A stretch of 64,000 nucleotides of DNA from Nemopilema nomurai (taxonomy: Eukaryota; Cnidaria; Scyphozoa; Rhizostomeae; Rhizostomatidae). Both the position numbers and the translations under genes were made by a program. This document shows positions 13,801 to 26,000 of this stretch, piece after piece. The stretch's first letter is position 1, and every line of letters begins with the position of its first letter. The notes under the pieces were generated by a model. The model searched no databases. It was not told the origin of the DNA and saw only the letters and a program-made list of their open reading frames with translations. Location of the stretch: contig ML133480.1 of assembly GCA_003864495.1 (NCBI GenBank), positions 1,015,449 through 1,079,448 on the forward strand. The letters run 5' to 3'.

Positions 13801-15956
13801 TAATAAACATCAAGGAAAACAAGTGTCTAGCCATTATTGAAAATCTCATCTGTGTGCAAACCAAATTCATCTTTGAAAACCTTGTTTATTTATTCTGTCA
13901 ACATTTCTATTTATTCTGCTGCAACTGGCTATTTATTCTGTCAGCTTTTGGTTATTTTCTGATGCTTGCATACTCTGAGGAGTGTTGGACAAAAAAGTAC
14001 TTTAGGTAAGCAAAAGCTAGTTCAGTAATTTTTTTGCTATTGTGAAGTTTTGTACCACAAAACGCTTCTCCGCTTCTGTGAAAAGGCAAAGTAAAACATA
14101 AATATGCCAGGTTGTGATGATCTAACCAGAATCTCACAATTGAAAAAATTTAACATTATCATAGTCATTTGAACATTATCAGGGCAGTGCAGATAAATGG
14201 CTTGGGCTTGAAAGCGTGACCCGGTAGCTCAGCGGTAGAGCATTTGACATACAAAGTCAAGGGTTGTGAGTATGAGTCCCACTCAGATCGGTTATTTTTC
14301 TGCACTCTCGATGATTATCATTTTGGGAGAATAAATTTTTTGGGGCTTTAGTACCACCAAAAATTGAAGAAAAAATAATTCAGGAGGTTGTGACACCCCA
14401 AGCACCCTAGCTCTACAGCCCTGCCTCCAAGAATAGATGAATTATGATAGCACCTACATCCTTTGTCCATTTCTTCCTTGCCAGCCAATGGTCTTGGACA
14501 TGTGTTAAAACAACTGGGACTTTAGGAACATCAAACCTCTCCACAAATTCATCTTGAGATATCTGCCTCACATCAACTCTTGGTACAGTATCTTTTTTGA
14601 TAATGTCCTCTAATGACATATCACAGTCATGGAAGAAGTTATGTTTTGTCCATCCATAGTCACCCTTGAGTTCTAAAGACAGTAATAATATTTATATCAA
14701 GCACAAAAATTCCAAAGACATATGGTGGTGATGCAGTGAAGTTTGAAAAAAGACCAACTAAAAGTGACTCATAGACATTATTAACAAACTATGTTTACTA
14801 AAAATGGCATGTAGATGAATGAACATGTTTAGGGCCAACAGCAAAATAAGATGAAAGGACTGGTTGGTGCAGTTGGAATAAACGCCCCTGTTTTCAGGAC
14901 TATAGCAAAGCTCTCAAGCTATGTGACCAATAAAACTATTAATATAGCAAAAGTAATTTTAGCAATCTGACATAAATGTGGCACCTTAACATCTTTCTCC
15001 ACAAGTTCACAAATTTCTACAAGATGACAAAAGTATTGCTATGACAATGCATAGCATATACCAGCCATATACCAGCTTGATTTGAAAAAGGTTTGTTGGA
15101 ACTGCACAGAGTTAGTCTGCCTTAGTTGATGTAAAAAGTAAGCAACTCATGTTGAATTAATGATAAAAAATCTTGACTTATAAGTTAAAAAAAAAAGTAC
15201 CATTCTTATAAGAAAGCTAAATGTTCAGCAAAACTGAGCTTCATTTACTCTCGTGAGCAAATACGTGAAAATTGTTGCTTGTCAATTGAAATAAATCTGT
15301 ACAATTTAAGCCTAATAATTGATGTCTGAGAATGATATTTGAACATAATGAGAACAATGGTTAGACAGCCATTTTTGAACCATATTGACGAGTGTTTTTG
15401 GTTGACTAAACTGCTTTTCTAATCTTTTTACTCAACAGGACTTGACGGATTGATTTGATATTTATTTACCCTGACACCTGTGGGTCAAGTCTCAGCTAAC
15501 AGGGCCTCCGACGAAGGGGGGGCGGGGGTCGGGGCATGGCCCCCTTACTTTTTTGTAAAACAATAGAGCTTTTTCAAACATCTTTTGTTATGATTGTTAA
15601 AATCTCACTTGGCCCCTCCACTTTCCAACCTGCGTCGGAGCCGATGGCTAAATCTACTTTGTACACCAATGCTACTAGATCATAATTTTGTTATACCCCA
15701 CGATGCAGCAAAGTCTTTGCGATGTTTTTACTCACATAAAAAACTTATGAAGAAAACCCTCGTTTCAGGTCATGGCTATAGCGCTATCAGAACACCGGTG
15801 TCAGCAAAAAAAATTTCCAGCAATATCAAACCTATGAGAGATTTGATAAATATTTTCTACAACGGAGGGCGTTTTTCTCCCGCTCTTACCTGGTCGAGCA
15901 CGCTCTTTGGCTTCTCTAATTACGTAATCTGACCGGGAATTTTGGCCGTCCTTCAT
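7870..15956 (-). CDS. JMJD6: JMJD6, bifunctional arginine demethylase / lysyl hydroxylase
   Basis: A nuclear Fe(II)/2-oxoglutarate-dependent JmjC oxygenase. In vertebrates it hydroxylates lysines of splicing factors such as U2AF65 and has reported arginine demethylase activity. Coding exons: 15956-15890, 14672-14458, 12931-12779, 12335-12235, 11813-11570, 11093-10948, 10527-10485, 9653-9451 and 7891-7870; the phases close to give 397 aa (human about 403). The N-terminus carries [11 protein letters not shown], as in vertebrate JMJD6. The iron ligands are H193 and D195 (GIHIDPLG) and H279 (GGWWHVV). The 2-oxoglutarate Lys is K210 (GHKRW). All four sit at the human position plus 6. After [14 protein letters not shown] comes a poly-Ser/acidic tail (about residues 324-390), also a family hallmark. 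The last exon encodes only RKIDED and the stop. I see no defect. Confidence 0.97.
11207..11280 (-). mobile_element. tRNA-derived SINE, copy 1 (tRNA-like head)
   Basis: The minus strand reads as a tRNA-like sequence: acceptor GACCCGA, a perfect A box (TAGCTCAGTTGGTAGAGC), an anticodon-arm stem (TTGAC/GTCAA) and a B box (GAGTTCGAGTCCC). The T stem pairs poorly, so this is not a functional tRNA. The similarity to copy 2 (14218 onward) extends outside the tRNA head on both sides (GGCTTGAAAGC upstream, GGTTATTTTTC then GCACTCTC downstream, to about 11180), as expected of a SINE rather than two tRNA genes. It lies in JMJD6 intron 5. Confidence 0.75.
11436..11510 (+). repeat. 13-bp tandem array of AAAGGTCA nuclear-receptor half-sites
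   Basis: The unit AAAGGTCATGGCT repeats with a 13-bp period and degenerates at the end into TCAAGGTCATGG. AGGTCA occurs five times on the same strand, starting at 11438, 11451, 11464, 11477 and 11488. AGGTCA is the classic nuclear-receptor half-site, and the last copy sits in TCAAGGTCA, the extended monomer site of the ERR/FTZ-F1 type. It lies in JMJD6 intron 5, just 3' of exon 5. It may be a plain minisatellite; regulatory function is inference. Confidence 0.6.
13905..14065. mobile_element. MITE-like dispersed repeat, copy A
   Basis: Contains CATACTCTGAGGAGTGTTGG, then AAAAAGTACTTTAGGTA and a distal GTGAAGTTTTGTACC, preceded by CAGCTTTTGGTTATTTTCTG. The same blocks recur at 49.7, 50.2, 52.5 and 59.4 kb in either orientation. 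There is no coding capacity. It sits in JMJD6 intron 2. Confidence 0.6.
14218..14330 (+). mobile_element. tRNA-derived SINE, copy 2
   Basis: A second copy of the SINE seen at 11.2 kb, here on the plus strand. The A box (TAGCTCAGCGGTAGAGC) is intact but the B box is damaged (GAGTATGAGTCCC instead of TTCGA). The same upstream (GGCTTGAAAGC) and downstream (GGTTATTTTTC, GCACTCTC) flanks are present. It lies in JMJD6 intron 2, antisense to the gene. Confidence 0.75.
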
Positions 15957-18398
15957 CTCCACCTGAACACATGAAGCAAATAAAATGCTCCCTGTTCCTA
16001 TAAATGTTGTTGTAGTTGTCGGGAAATGGCGAATGGGTTATATAAATTCGTGTGTTTCCGTCAAATATTCAATAACCTATGCATAAGATAATACATTTGA
16101 ATTAAGAAGCGATATAGAAGAAATTTAGTGCAGCGTCCTTTGGTTGTAGAAAGTAGTGGCTACTTTGCAGCCCAAATGGAGAGGTGTAGCCTGCACAATA
16201 GACTTTTGGGGGGCGATCATGCTCAGAAGAGTCAAGCATAAAAAATCCCTGATGAATCGGAAAATAAGATAAACTGTAGAAGATTGCCCTTATTTTAAGA
16301 CAATGGAGACTTTCCAATAGGTTTATAATTTATAATACTATAGGTTTATAATTTCATGCAAATTTTGTGCACTAAAAGCTTAATGATTTTACTACTGCAA
16401 AGATATAAGGGTTCTAATTATGGATTTTGATCAATACAAATGCAAAGCTTACAATAATTATCAGTGAATGACCATTGGTACTTGATTGTTACATCGACAC
16501 TTGACATTTGACAAAAGAGGTGGCAGTACGATGGATTGTTAGCTATTTCATTAACATTGATAGGAAGCGTGTAACAGAGGCTTCCTCCATTAGACCTTCT
16601 CTGAAATAATCAAATTCTTTGACCTCTTCCTTAGATTTTTGACCTAGAGTCACCTTTCACTTTTAGTCAATAGCTTCTAACAACTATGGACTATCAGTAC
16701 TGAGTTTCTTATTAAGTAATTTCATACGTAAAAAGTTTTAGGAAAAGACTTTTGAGATTAAAATACAGGAGCATGATTAAAAACTAATCAAGGCTTTATA
16801 GAAAAAAAATAATCATAGTCGAACGTTTTCACCAAAACAGAGCGCAAAAAGTTTCTCAGAAAGTACTTATCATATCAGAAGCATTATGGCATCAAAATAT
16901 TAATATATTTTAAAGAGTATCTTATTAAATACCTTAATTTCAAGCTACGTATGTCCTATTTAATTTCAAACCCACTGTTTCAACGCCCTCATTATTCGAG
17001 AACAAAGAGGAATTACATTATTAAAGTTCTACTACACAAATAACTGCTTATAGATTTATTTCTAATATCTAAATCACTACGTCTTCAATATGCTGAAGTA
17101 GGATTTGATTCTCTTTGTTGACTAACGCAATCAGTTTTTGTTTTTCGTTATATTCCCTTGCAGGTTTACTCCTGTAGTAAAAGTCATACAGCGCAACATA
17201 TAAAACACATGTTAGGTGTTTTCAAAATTTAACATAGTCTTTAGCATGTTATTTAGCTTTTTGCTCTAGTTTGCAAATATATCCGATACACAAAGAACAA
17301 TTTCATTCTACAACGGACATGGCTTTCTGATTATCGTCCACAAGTAGAGGGGCTTCAGTGTATACATTTCTGAAAAACTTTACTTGCAAACAATTGTTAG
17401 AAGTATCAAACTGATATCAAACTGATACCAAACTGATAAAAATACTATTAAGCAAAGACTTTTAACAAAATGAAATAGTGAATTAGTTGATAGAATAAAG
17501 AACTGTGATCTATGTACGAGAAAAATTTCGAAGTTATTCAAATGAAGAATTATATAAACTAGTATGCATACATCGTAGCAAAAAAGTATTTCTAAGAATA
17601 TCTCGCACTGCAAATGCACCACTTTTTAGATTTTCGCAGAAACTCGAAAAGCAGTGATTTAACTTATAAGGTATTTTTCTAATTTGTTCTAACTACTTTC
17701 GGTCAGTGAAACGGTTTAACAAAACTTAATGAAGCTTCTTGAGCAACACAATAAAAGAAACTGAGGTGGAAGTAGCAGTTAAAAGTCTCTTTGGTTACAC
17801 TTCGAGCTTGGAAATTGGAAACTAAAAGTGAAAATGCTAAGGGGCTGGAAGATTAGCTGTCGCAAATAAATGTAAATTTACAGGCAGCAAAATAAGGACC
17901 CATACACAGTGGCTGCGTGTTTTGCATTGCTCGTGCTTCAAACTCCTGGAGGGAGACGTACGTATGTTGCATAATTATAAGCTCTACTCTGGGATGTATA
18001 TTCATTATCATTATAGACCCTGGTTTGATCTTAATTCATCTTCTTCACAAAATTTGCAGCAAAAACTAGCGCCACTTGTAGATTTTAAGTATTTCGTGTC
18101 ATCTGCCCTTTCGCCCATGAGGTCAACGGTCAACACTTGGGCCAAAGGTCAGCAACAAAGTCCAACGGGGATAGTTACAGCTTTGTTATCATAATGCAGT
18201 TTCAATATGGCAAGCAACGTCTTAACTGCTTGCTTCTATAGTTATTATCTTTCTTACAGTAAAACCTTTATCGTAAAGCTTGTGTTTACTAAAGCAGGCT
18301 AGGCCAATGTAAATTTAAAACTGTGGACAAAGCTACACAAACATTTCCTGTGCATCCGAATAGCCGATATCAAAAACACGATAATATGATAGCGGTAC
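15957..18398. other. Spacer between JMJD6 5' end and the membrane JmjC gene 3' end
   Basis: About 2.4 kb of AT-rich sequence that should hold the JMJD6 promoter and the 3' UTR of the upstream gene. Open frames are short and unconvincing. Three spaced copies of AAACTGATA occur at 17.41-17.44 kb. No RNA gene or mobile element is recognised. Confidence 0.5.
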
Positions 18399-21300
18399 TT
18401 AAGGGGAGCTCTGTGCCCGCCTAGCTACTGTGTCCAGTTGATCCATGATGTTTTTGTTGACTTTCTTACCGTGTTCAAGTATTTCGTGAGGAAACAAAGA
18501 AATGACTGCTTCGACCTACAATAAATAGGAAGGCCTAAGATTAAAATTCACATTCAACAGTCGATTGAAATTAAAAGAAACAAAGGAGAGTGTTGTATTT
18601 CTGGGAAGCAAAAATCATAGCTGGATGCCTTTGAGATCCTTCCATATGTAAAACTCTACCAGAGTCTTTCTTAAAGGAAGGTATGTTACGAATAACTCAA
18701 ATACTTTTCCTTTGAAAATAGCTTTCCCTTATCTCTAATATTCAACTTTAAATTTAGGGTGCTCTAAAACAGATGGTAGAGCCATCGGATGAACAAAAAT
18801 TAAGAGGAAAAGAAAGGCACAAAGATATTGTTGAATCTGCAGCTAGTCTACACTATTCCTTCCAGCAGTCGGAAGAAGCTGCCAGATTTCCAGAGAACGT
18901 TCTATCTGTTAATACCTCTGCAGATGCTGATCAATAAATGGTCACAATAACCAACACCTAGCCATGTAATTACGTCACACAAACCTATTTCTAAACTATT
19001 CATGTTGGCATGGATATAACAGGGGTAGGAACGAGGCTGACCTCCAAGCAGTGTCCATGGGACGTAAACATCAAGAAGACGTTTTGCTGACCCATTTGGC
19101 ATTGCTCTGCTATTGTAATTTACGCTGATTCAGATGCATGGCAACCCTGGATAAAATGTGACTCAAATCGAATACAGCTTCATGAGATTCCTTTCAATTA
19201 CCTGGCTTCTAGGTGAAAGCGAGTCCAAATCAGCAGGGATATCCTTCCTTCTCACGTTTCCCCCTTTGACAATTTCTTCCATCACCTGCCTGAAAAACAA
19301 TTAAACAAGCAAGATTTACAAAAGCGTATCTAAACTTTATCCAAAACATTTGCAACGCCATTTTTGTGTTGCAACTTCAAACGGAAGGATTCAGATTAAA
19401 CTTGAGCATTCTATATTGATTGGTGCAAAAATGGTACCAATAAAATATACATTGCATTCGGGAGAGGTACAAGGCTGTTCTTTTCGCAGTTCTAGCAATC
19501 TCCACGATCAGCTGATCAGAAGAAATCGAACGGACGTCCCCGCCTTAGCATTTTAAGTAGGAAGCAGACACAGGAGGAAGCTTAAAAGAAGGGTCTGGGG
19601 ATGAGACAGATAAAGAGCACTGTTACAATTCGATAGATGAAAATGACGGAGCATGCCATTTTAAAGTTACCAACATGTGTTTATAATAAAATGTGCATAG
19701 TATTTCTTCTTGGAAATGATTTGGGTGACATTTAAGACTAGAGATTATGCTCTGTAAAAGTGGCCAGTATGTCTTAAAAATGAAAGGTGTGTAGTATTAC
19801 TTCTTGGAAATGATTTTAGTGATAGTGAAGGTGTCTGGGCTTTTTTCAGAATATCGTTGAGATGGTATCAGTACACTAGAAGGTATCGAACGTTTCACAA
19901 AGAAAAAAATGGGAGAATCGGTCCTGTTTTTCCTCTAGCTGATGAGAATGGCCATGCTTAATAATTTAATTAAATGATGAAGTTGACATCCAACAAAAAG
20001 AGTAACATCCATACTTGAGATTTTGTGAATTCCAAACTTGGCTGCTAATTGCCATGGTCTCTTCTCGATTGTAGGCCTGTATAGAGAAAGCAAAATGACA
20101 AATAAATATAGCTTATAAAAGTCACAGCTCTGAAAGAATCAATGAAAACTTTGACAGTTTGGAGAAGACTATCGAAAGAGCATTCCAAATCACTCTCATA
20201 AAAATTAATCACTTTCTTCTTTGCAAAAAGTAGGTTTAAAAAATGGTAAAGGAAGTTGAAAACTTGAAACTGCATCCCTTTGGAGTAGCGAATACAAAAA
20301 TGCTATGCTTCTAGTTATAGAAAGAGTAGCCATGACAACAGCATACCTGATGAAACCAACCAGTTGGTATGAAGAGCATTTCTCCTGGCATCTGTACAAA
20401 CTCTATCGCCTGGGCATGCTTAAACTTCGGGTATTTAATCTCATCATAGTCAAAAGCATCCACTGAGCTTTGGTACTTAGGACAGTCTAGTGGAAAGCCA
20501 GATTTTCTGCCACTAGGAACGTACAGCAAGTGATCTTGGCCTGGAGGATATAGCTGTGAAGGAGCGACGTGTTTTTAGCAATTGTTGAATGAATCCAGAA
20601 ATGTACTTGGAAAAACACATGGTGAGAACAGCGATTAATGAGGATTTTAACGATTGAATGTGGAAAATATATCATACGATTGCAACGCTAAAGTTTGTGT
20701 TAATGATTGGAACCATACCATGTTAAAACCACCAAAAGAAGCCAAAGCTATTTCAAACTAGTTGTGGTGTGCTTGGTCAATCGGCACAACCTTTGCCACT
20801 CTCAGACAGTGGAGATTCATGAACGGAAATGTTTATGAGGTGGTACCTTAGGTAGAGCAAGTGCACTCGATTAGGGTATTTGGGATAAGGGCCATTTGCT
20901 AGTTTGGTTGGGGTTTGGTCCAGTCAGAGCTCATTATGCCCTATCTCCGCCAATCAGTGATTAATTCATGTGGGAAGTAGCAAAGAATTTCCAGGAAATT
21001 GATTATGCAAGACTGAATGATCGCATAGAGTTACGTGTTACCTTCCATTGCTTTCTGCCTTGGATAACTGCATTGGTCCCGGTCCAGTTGTAGGGATCTA
21101 GAATGAATATGTCCATTATCATTTAGGTCATTTAGGGCCATTTTCGAAATCCTACTTCGACTCAGTGATGGGCTTAGAGGAATAATAGAGACAATTGCCG
21201 CCCCTCACAAAATTCAAGCTAATATTGCGCCCCATTTTGAAAATACAATATTCACTAATGCTTTCAAACCATTGATTTGCAAGCTACGTTTATAGAACAG

Positions 21301-23011
21301 AAGTTGAGGACTATATGTCAGGAGCTTTATAAAGGGTGCCTTTATAACCACACTTTGATCCATCTTTGTACCTGTTTCTCTAGATTCGTGTTACTGTAAG
21401 TAAACTGTCCTAACCACAAGGGCAACTCTTCAATTAAAAAATTATATTTGTCAGTTCAAACACCAACATATTTGTCAGTTCAAATGTCTTTTGTTCAATC
21501 ACACTTTCATTCTCTCCTTAAAAGCACCGCCATCCTATTTTGATCGATTTCAGACATCATGGCAGAGGGCAAACAACTTGTTGGAATGGTTTTTGTGAAA
21601 CCGCAGAAAACGAGATATCGAACGCAAAGCTTATCCCCTTCTCAGCTGTAACGCCTTCTTAGCTGTGAAATTCTTGACTAGTTTGTGCTAGTTTTTGCGT
21701 GTTCTTATGCGTCCAGTTTCGTATTTGGAATGAGCAATTAAGTAACACGAACAATGAATGGATATCCGCAGAAATGCTCTGTCCTTATTACTATTTACTG
21801 CTAGTTCGAGCCAGGTTTTTAAGAAAATTCAGGGTTGAATATTGGTCTTTTGGGTACGGAGGAAAAATTCCTGGTTCCCAGAAGTATGGACAATATGCAC
21901 TTCATAAACACAATATGAAGCTGGCTACGGCTTTGAACTTGGAAAAAAGAGTCTTGAAAAGGGCTTTTGCATTGAGGATATAAATTCTTTTCTTCAACTT
22001 AAGCACTGCCGAATATCCTAATCGTAACAAACCATGGATCAGGCGTTGTTATCTGTAAAGGAAAGGCAGCTAATACGTAGCTAACTTGTCATCCAACATA
22101 TCAGCCAACTTGACGCCGATAAAGTTCAGGCACCGCGGAGCGTTGAGAAAAGTGGGGGGTCTAAAAAAAGTGGGGGGGGGGCTAGAACCATTAAAAAAGA
22201 GGCTTTGTTGGTAGTTAATTACTTAATATTTGGCATTTGTTGCAAGAATTGGGGGGGGGCTAAAGCCCCCTAAGCCCCCCTGCCCCTGTTATCTGTAAAT
22301 AAAAGGCAGCTAATACGTATCTAATATCAGCCAATTTGAAGCCGATACGGTTCATACCGATATGAAGGGTAGAACGCGAATACTTTGTTCCCCAAAGAAG
22401 CATGGAATTCCACGGTCGAATTTCTTCAGGCAGCAATGAAAAGAAATCCTCCCTCAGGTAGATCTGTGAACATAAAACAAATACTGATACGCTGTGGCTA
22501 TCTGAATGCATCTTGTGTTCACAAAGCAGTATCCATAATCCTTCTCTATTTGCATGATTTCTTGTGGCCTCGATGTTATCCAATTAGCTTTTTGTGGTTA
22601 TAATAGTAAAATTATCAAGCATAATAAACTATAAACAGTATAAAAGCAACACTATAATTAGAGTGGTATGGGATTGGTTTAATAAAACTTTTAGAAAATT
22701 CCTTTAGTGAAAATGTGTTCAATTGTTTTTAGCAAGGATTGCACATAAAAGTCACTTCCAAACAAAGCTCAGTATACTTTCTTGCACATATTTCATGATC
22801 ACAATTAGCCAAAATTAGTAAAATGAACCAGCTAGAAATAAACCATTGAGTTCCACGCTCTAGTCGCCTAACTCAAAATAAAGAAAAAACAATAACATGT
22901 TTCCAGTAGAAACTGACTTAATAATGCAGACATTGTGCTCAAGATCAAGTCCTGTTAAAATGATACTCTTTATACGTCTCCAAAGGAGTGCTTTTGGTCA
23001 GCTAAGCTGTT

Positions 23012-23070
<59 letters not shown>

Positions 23071-26000
23071 ACAAAAGCCGCCGCAGAAAAGCCTTTCTTG
23101 ACCTTTTTGTCTCAGGCTTCTGGAATCAATCCAACGATCTTTATCATGTGGGTGTTCTTGCACCTCTGGAGTTAGCAAATACAGCCATAACAAGTAAATT
23201 AAAAGAGGATTCACCCAGACTCTCTTTTTAAAAGATGACAACGCTCTTTTCTAGGCTCATGCAGTCTATAAACACTTTAATTTATATTGAGCCCAGAGTT
23301 ATACGACGCTGTTTAACCAGCAGAAATGGTTCGGAAAATCGCTTTTAAACAATAGAGGGTTTCCAGTAAAAGGTGACTTGAAAAGATACAGAATTACTGC
23401 TATTTTGTTATGACGCTAGGAACTTAACTGACATTTTTATCGAAATTGTAAGGAGAGTGTAATTGCATACCGGAGTGTCAATATCATTAAGCAGTTTAGG
23501 ATTCCGGAACAGGAACACTTCGTCTTCAAGATAGGACCATTGGGTTGGACTTGATTCGCCTATGTGCTGTAAGAACACACCCAACGGTGTGGCAAGTCCT
23601 TGTCTATTGTGCAGCTTTCCCTGCAAAAAATTAGTAAATCAACTTACTAAATCATGCAATGCAAGGCTCCAGAAAATGATTATTGCTTGAGAAGATCAAA
23701 CTCACGAGCCCGCATAATTAGCATATTTCTTCTTTTTCTGATTTGTTAAGAATGAAAGACGCCAGCATCAATTAAACTTGGAGATTCGAAAGACTATATA
23801 GGAGGTAGGGGGAAGGGGGGGGGGGGAGTAGTATACACCACAAGATACTTAACAACTTTCAATCAGATAACTAGTCGTTGCAACACTCGGTGAAAGGGAT
23901 AATACCCCTTCCCAATGTTATCTCTATATCTCTTCTAAAGCTCTTGTCATGTGATCGCGGGGTCTTTCTTGGTTGGAGTTCAATCTGCCAATAACAGGAT
24001 GCGGTTTGCCGTTTATTGAGTTACCTCTGTGCATTGATTTGACAAGTGACAGTCGAAAGTCAGCGGCGAGATGTTCGGAAGAGGCAAAAGATTTCTGCTG
24101 TTCGCAGTTCTAGCAATCTTCTTGCTGAACGTCCACCAGGCGTTTTCAGAAGAAGTGCACGATGAAGAACAAGACGACGACGAAGATGATGATGATGGGA
24201 TGGAGAGCGAAGCGAATGATGACGTAAAAGACGGCGACGAAGAAGCGAAAGGTGTGGCTAAGGAGGAGCTTGAAATTGCTGATACTGATGATGAAGAGGA
24301 CATACCCAAGAGATCTCCACGATCAGCTGATCAGAAGGAATCGAACGGACGTCGTCGAAGTGACCGCCGTCGTAGCAGCCGCCGTCGAAGTAGCCGCCGT
24401 CGTAGCAGCCGCCGTCGAAGTAGCCGCCGTCGTAGCAGCCGCCGTCGAAGTAGCCGCCGTCGTAGCAGCCGCCGTCGAAGTAGCCGCCGTCGAAGTAGCC
24501 GCCGTCGTAGCAGCCGCCGTCGTAGCGGTGGATGGGGTGGATGGGTAGGTGGGGGCGGAACCAACTCTACCAATTCTACGGCCGGCTAAGGACGAGTCAA
24601 CGCCAAGAACAGGAGGATGAAACTGTAACCAGGGTTGTGTCAGCCATTTAAGCATTTTTGACTTTTTGCTGATAAATTGTGCGTAATTAAATTTTATGAT
24701 TGTTAGACTCTATAAGAATTAATCAAATGTATCTTCTGAGAAGCATTCTTTGTTTTTCCTCATTATAGCCCGCAGAGACTCTCCTCTCGTTGCTTTCTGA
24801 ATTATCTCTAAAAACACGTTTCTTACCAGGAAGAGGTTTTAGCAGAATCAAAGTTGACGGTGCTGATAATGACTGAACGTTAGAATTAGTAAAATTGCTT
24901 CCGCTTCTGTCTTGCAAGAGCTAGCCGTAACGATGTTGTAAGAGCGTTTCAAGTGCGTTTTGAGTGCGTTTTGAGCGCGTTTTGAGTGCGACTTGAGCGC
25001 GTTTTGAGTGCGACTTGAGTGCGTATCAAGCGCCCAGCATTGACAGGCAGCAAACGTTTATGGTATGCGAATGAGAGAATTGTAACTGTACATCAAATGT
25101 AGGTAAATCTTTCTCGCATAAAAACAGATATGATGACATTGGTCATTGAATAATCCTCTAAGCAAGTTAGTAGGTAAAAATGTCTCGCTCTGTCTTGCTG
25201 CCATTTTGCTCGCCTACGAATACGATACGTTAGTGAATTATGTGGTTTATGACTGGTACAAGACAACGCAGCCGCCAAAGAGAATCCGCCATGTCGACAA
25301 CGAAGAGGCGGATAACTCAACGGACAACGCGGCACTTTGACTAAATCAAGGGCTTGAGTTGTCTTAAAACATTTCACCCAGTTGGTGTAAACGAATTAAT
25401 GCAAGAGTTTCTAATTTTTGCGAACCAGCCCTTAGCCATTGATACTGGGACGGGGGGAGGGGGTAATCAGGACAGTGACAGTCACCTTACCTTTTATTGA
25501 TGGAGTGCAGGGGGTAAATGAAATGATGTGATTAAGTGCTAAATTGCAAAAGAAAAAGTAATAATAGCAAAACGTTTCGGTGGACAAAAACAGAACAATT
25601 TTGTATATTGCTATGTTTGCAATTAAATAAACAGGTTGATAGATTTTTAGAGACGTACAAGAAAGTGAATCGAACTTCATTGTAAAAGCAGAACAAATGA
25701 GAAATTACTTTTGTACCGACAAGTAGAACCAATTTTGCTGGTTGCACATCTTATTAACCCAGTTCCAGCATTTTGATTTACAAATAGTCATTTGCTCATA
25801 ACATGTTCAAGATGGGGGCTCTTTACAACAATCCCGCGTGCTCAGAGCCTCATTTAGGATTAGGAATATTGGGACCCCTTTAAATATACCAAACGAGTTG
25901 CTGTCTTGCTACTCAAATCATCAATAGCACTTCATGTAGGTTTCTAGAACCTTGCTCAGGGTCTCCTGGAGTTGAACATCTTAGAGGTGCCCCCAGGGCT

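Noticed and set aside
23002..23241. A 79-codon frame with a Phe/Leu/Ser tail
   Set aside because: The tail is the GAAA microsatellite read on the opposite strand.
24252..24655. Several other long frames on both strands across the Arg/Ser repeat
   Set aside because: They stay open only because a 15-bp repeat without stops is read in other frames; they lack signal peptides or family features.
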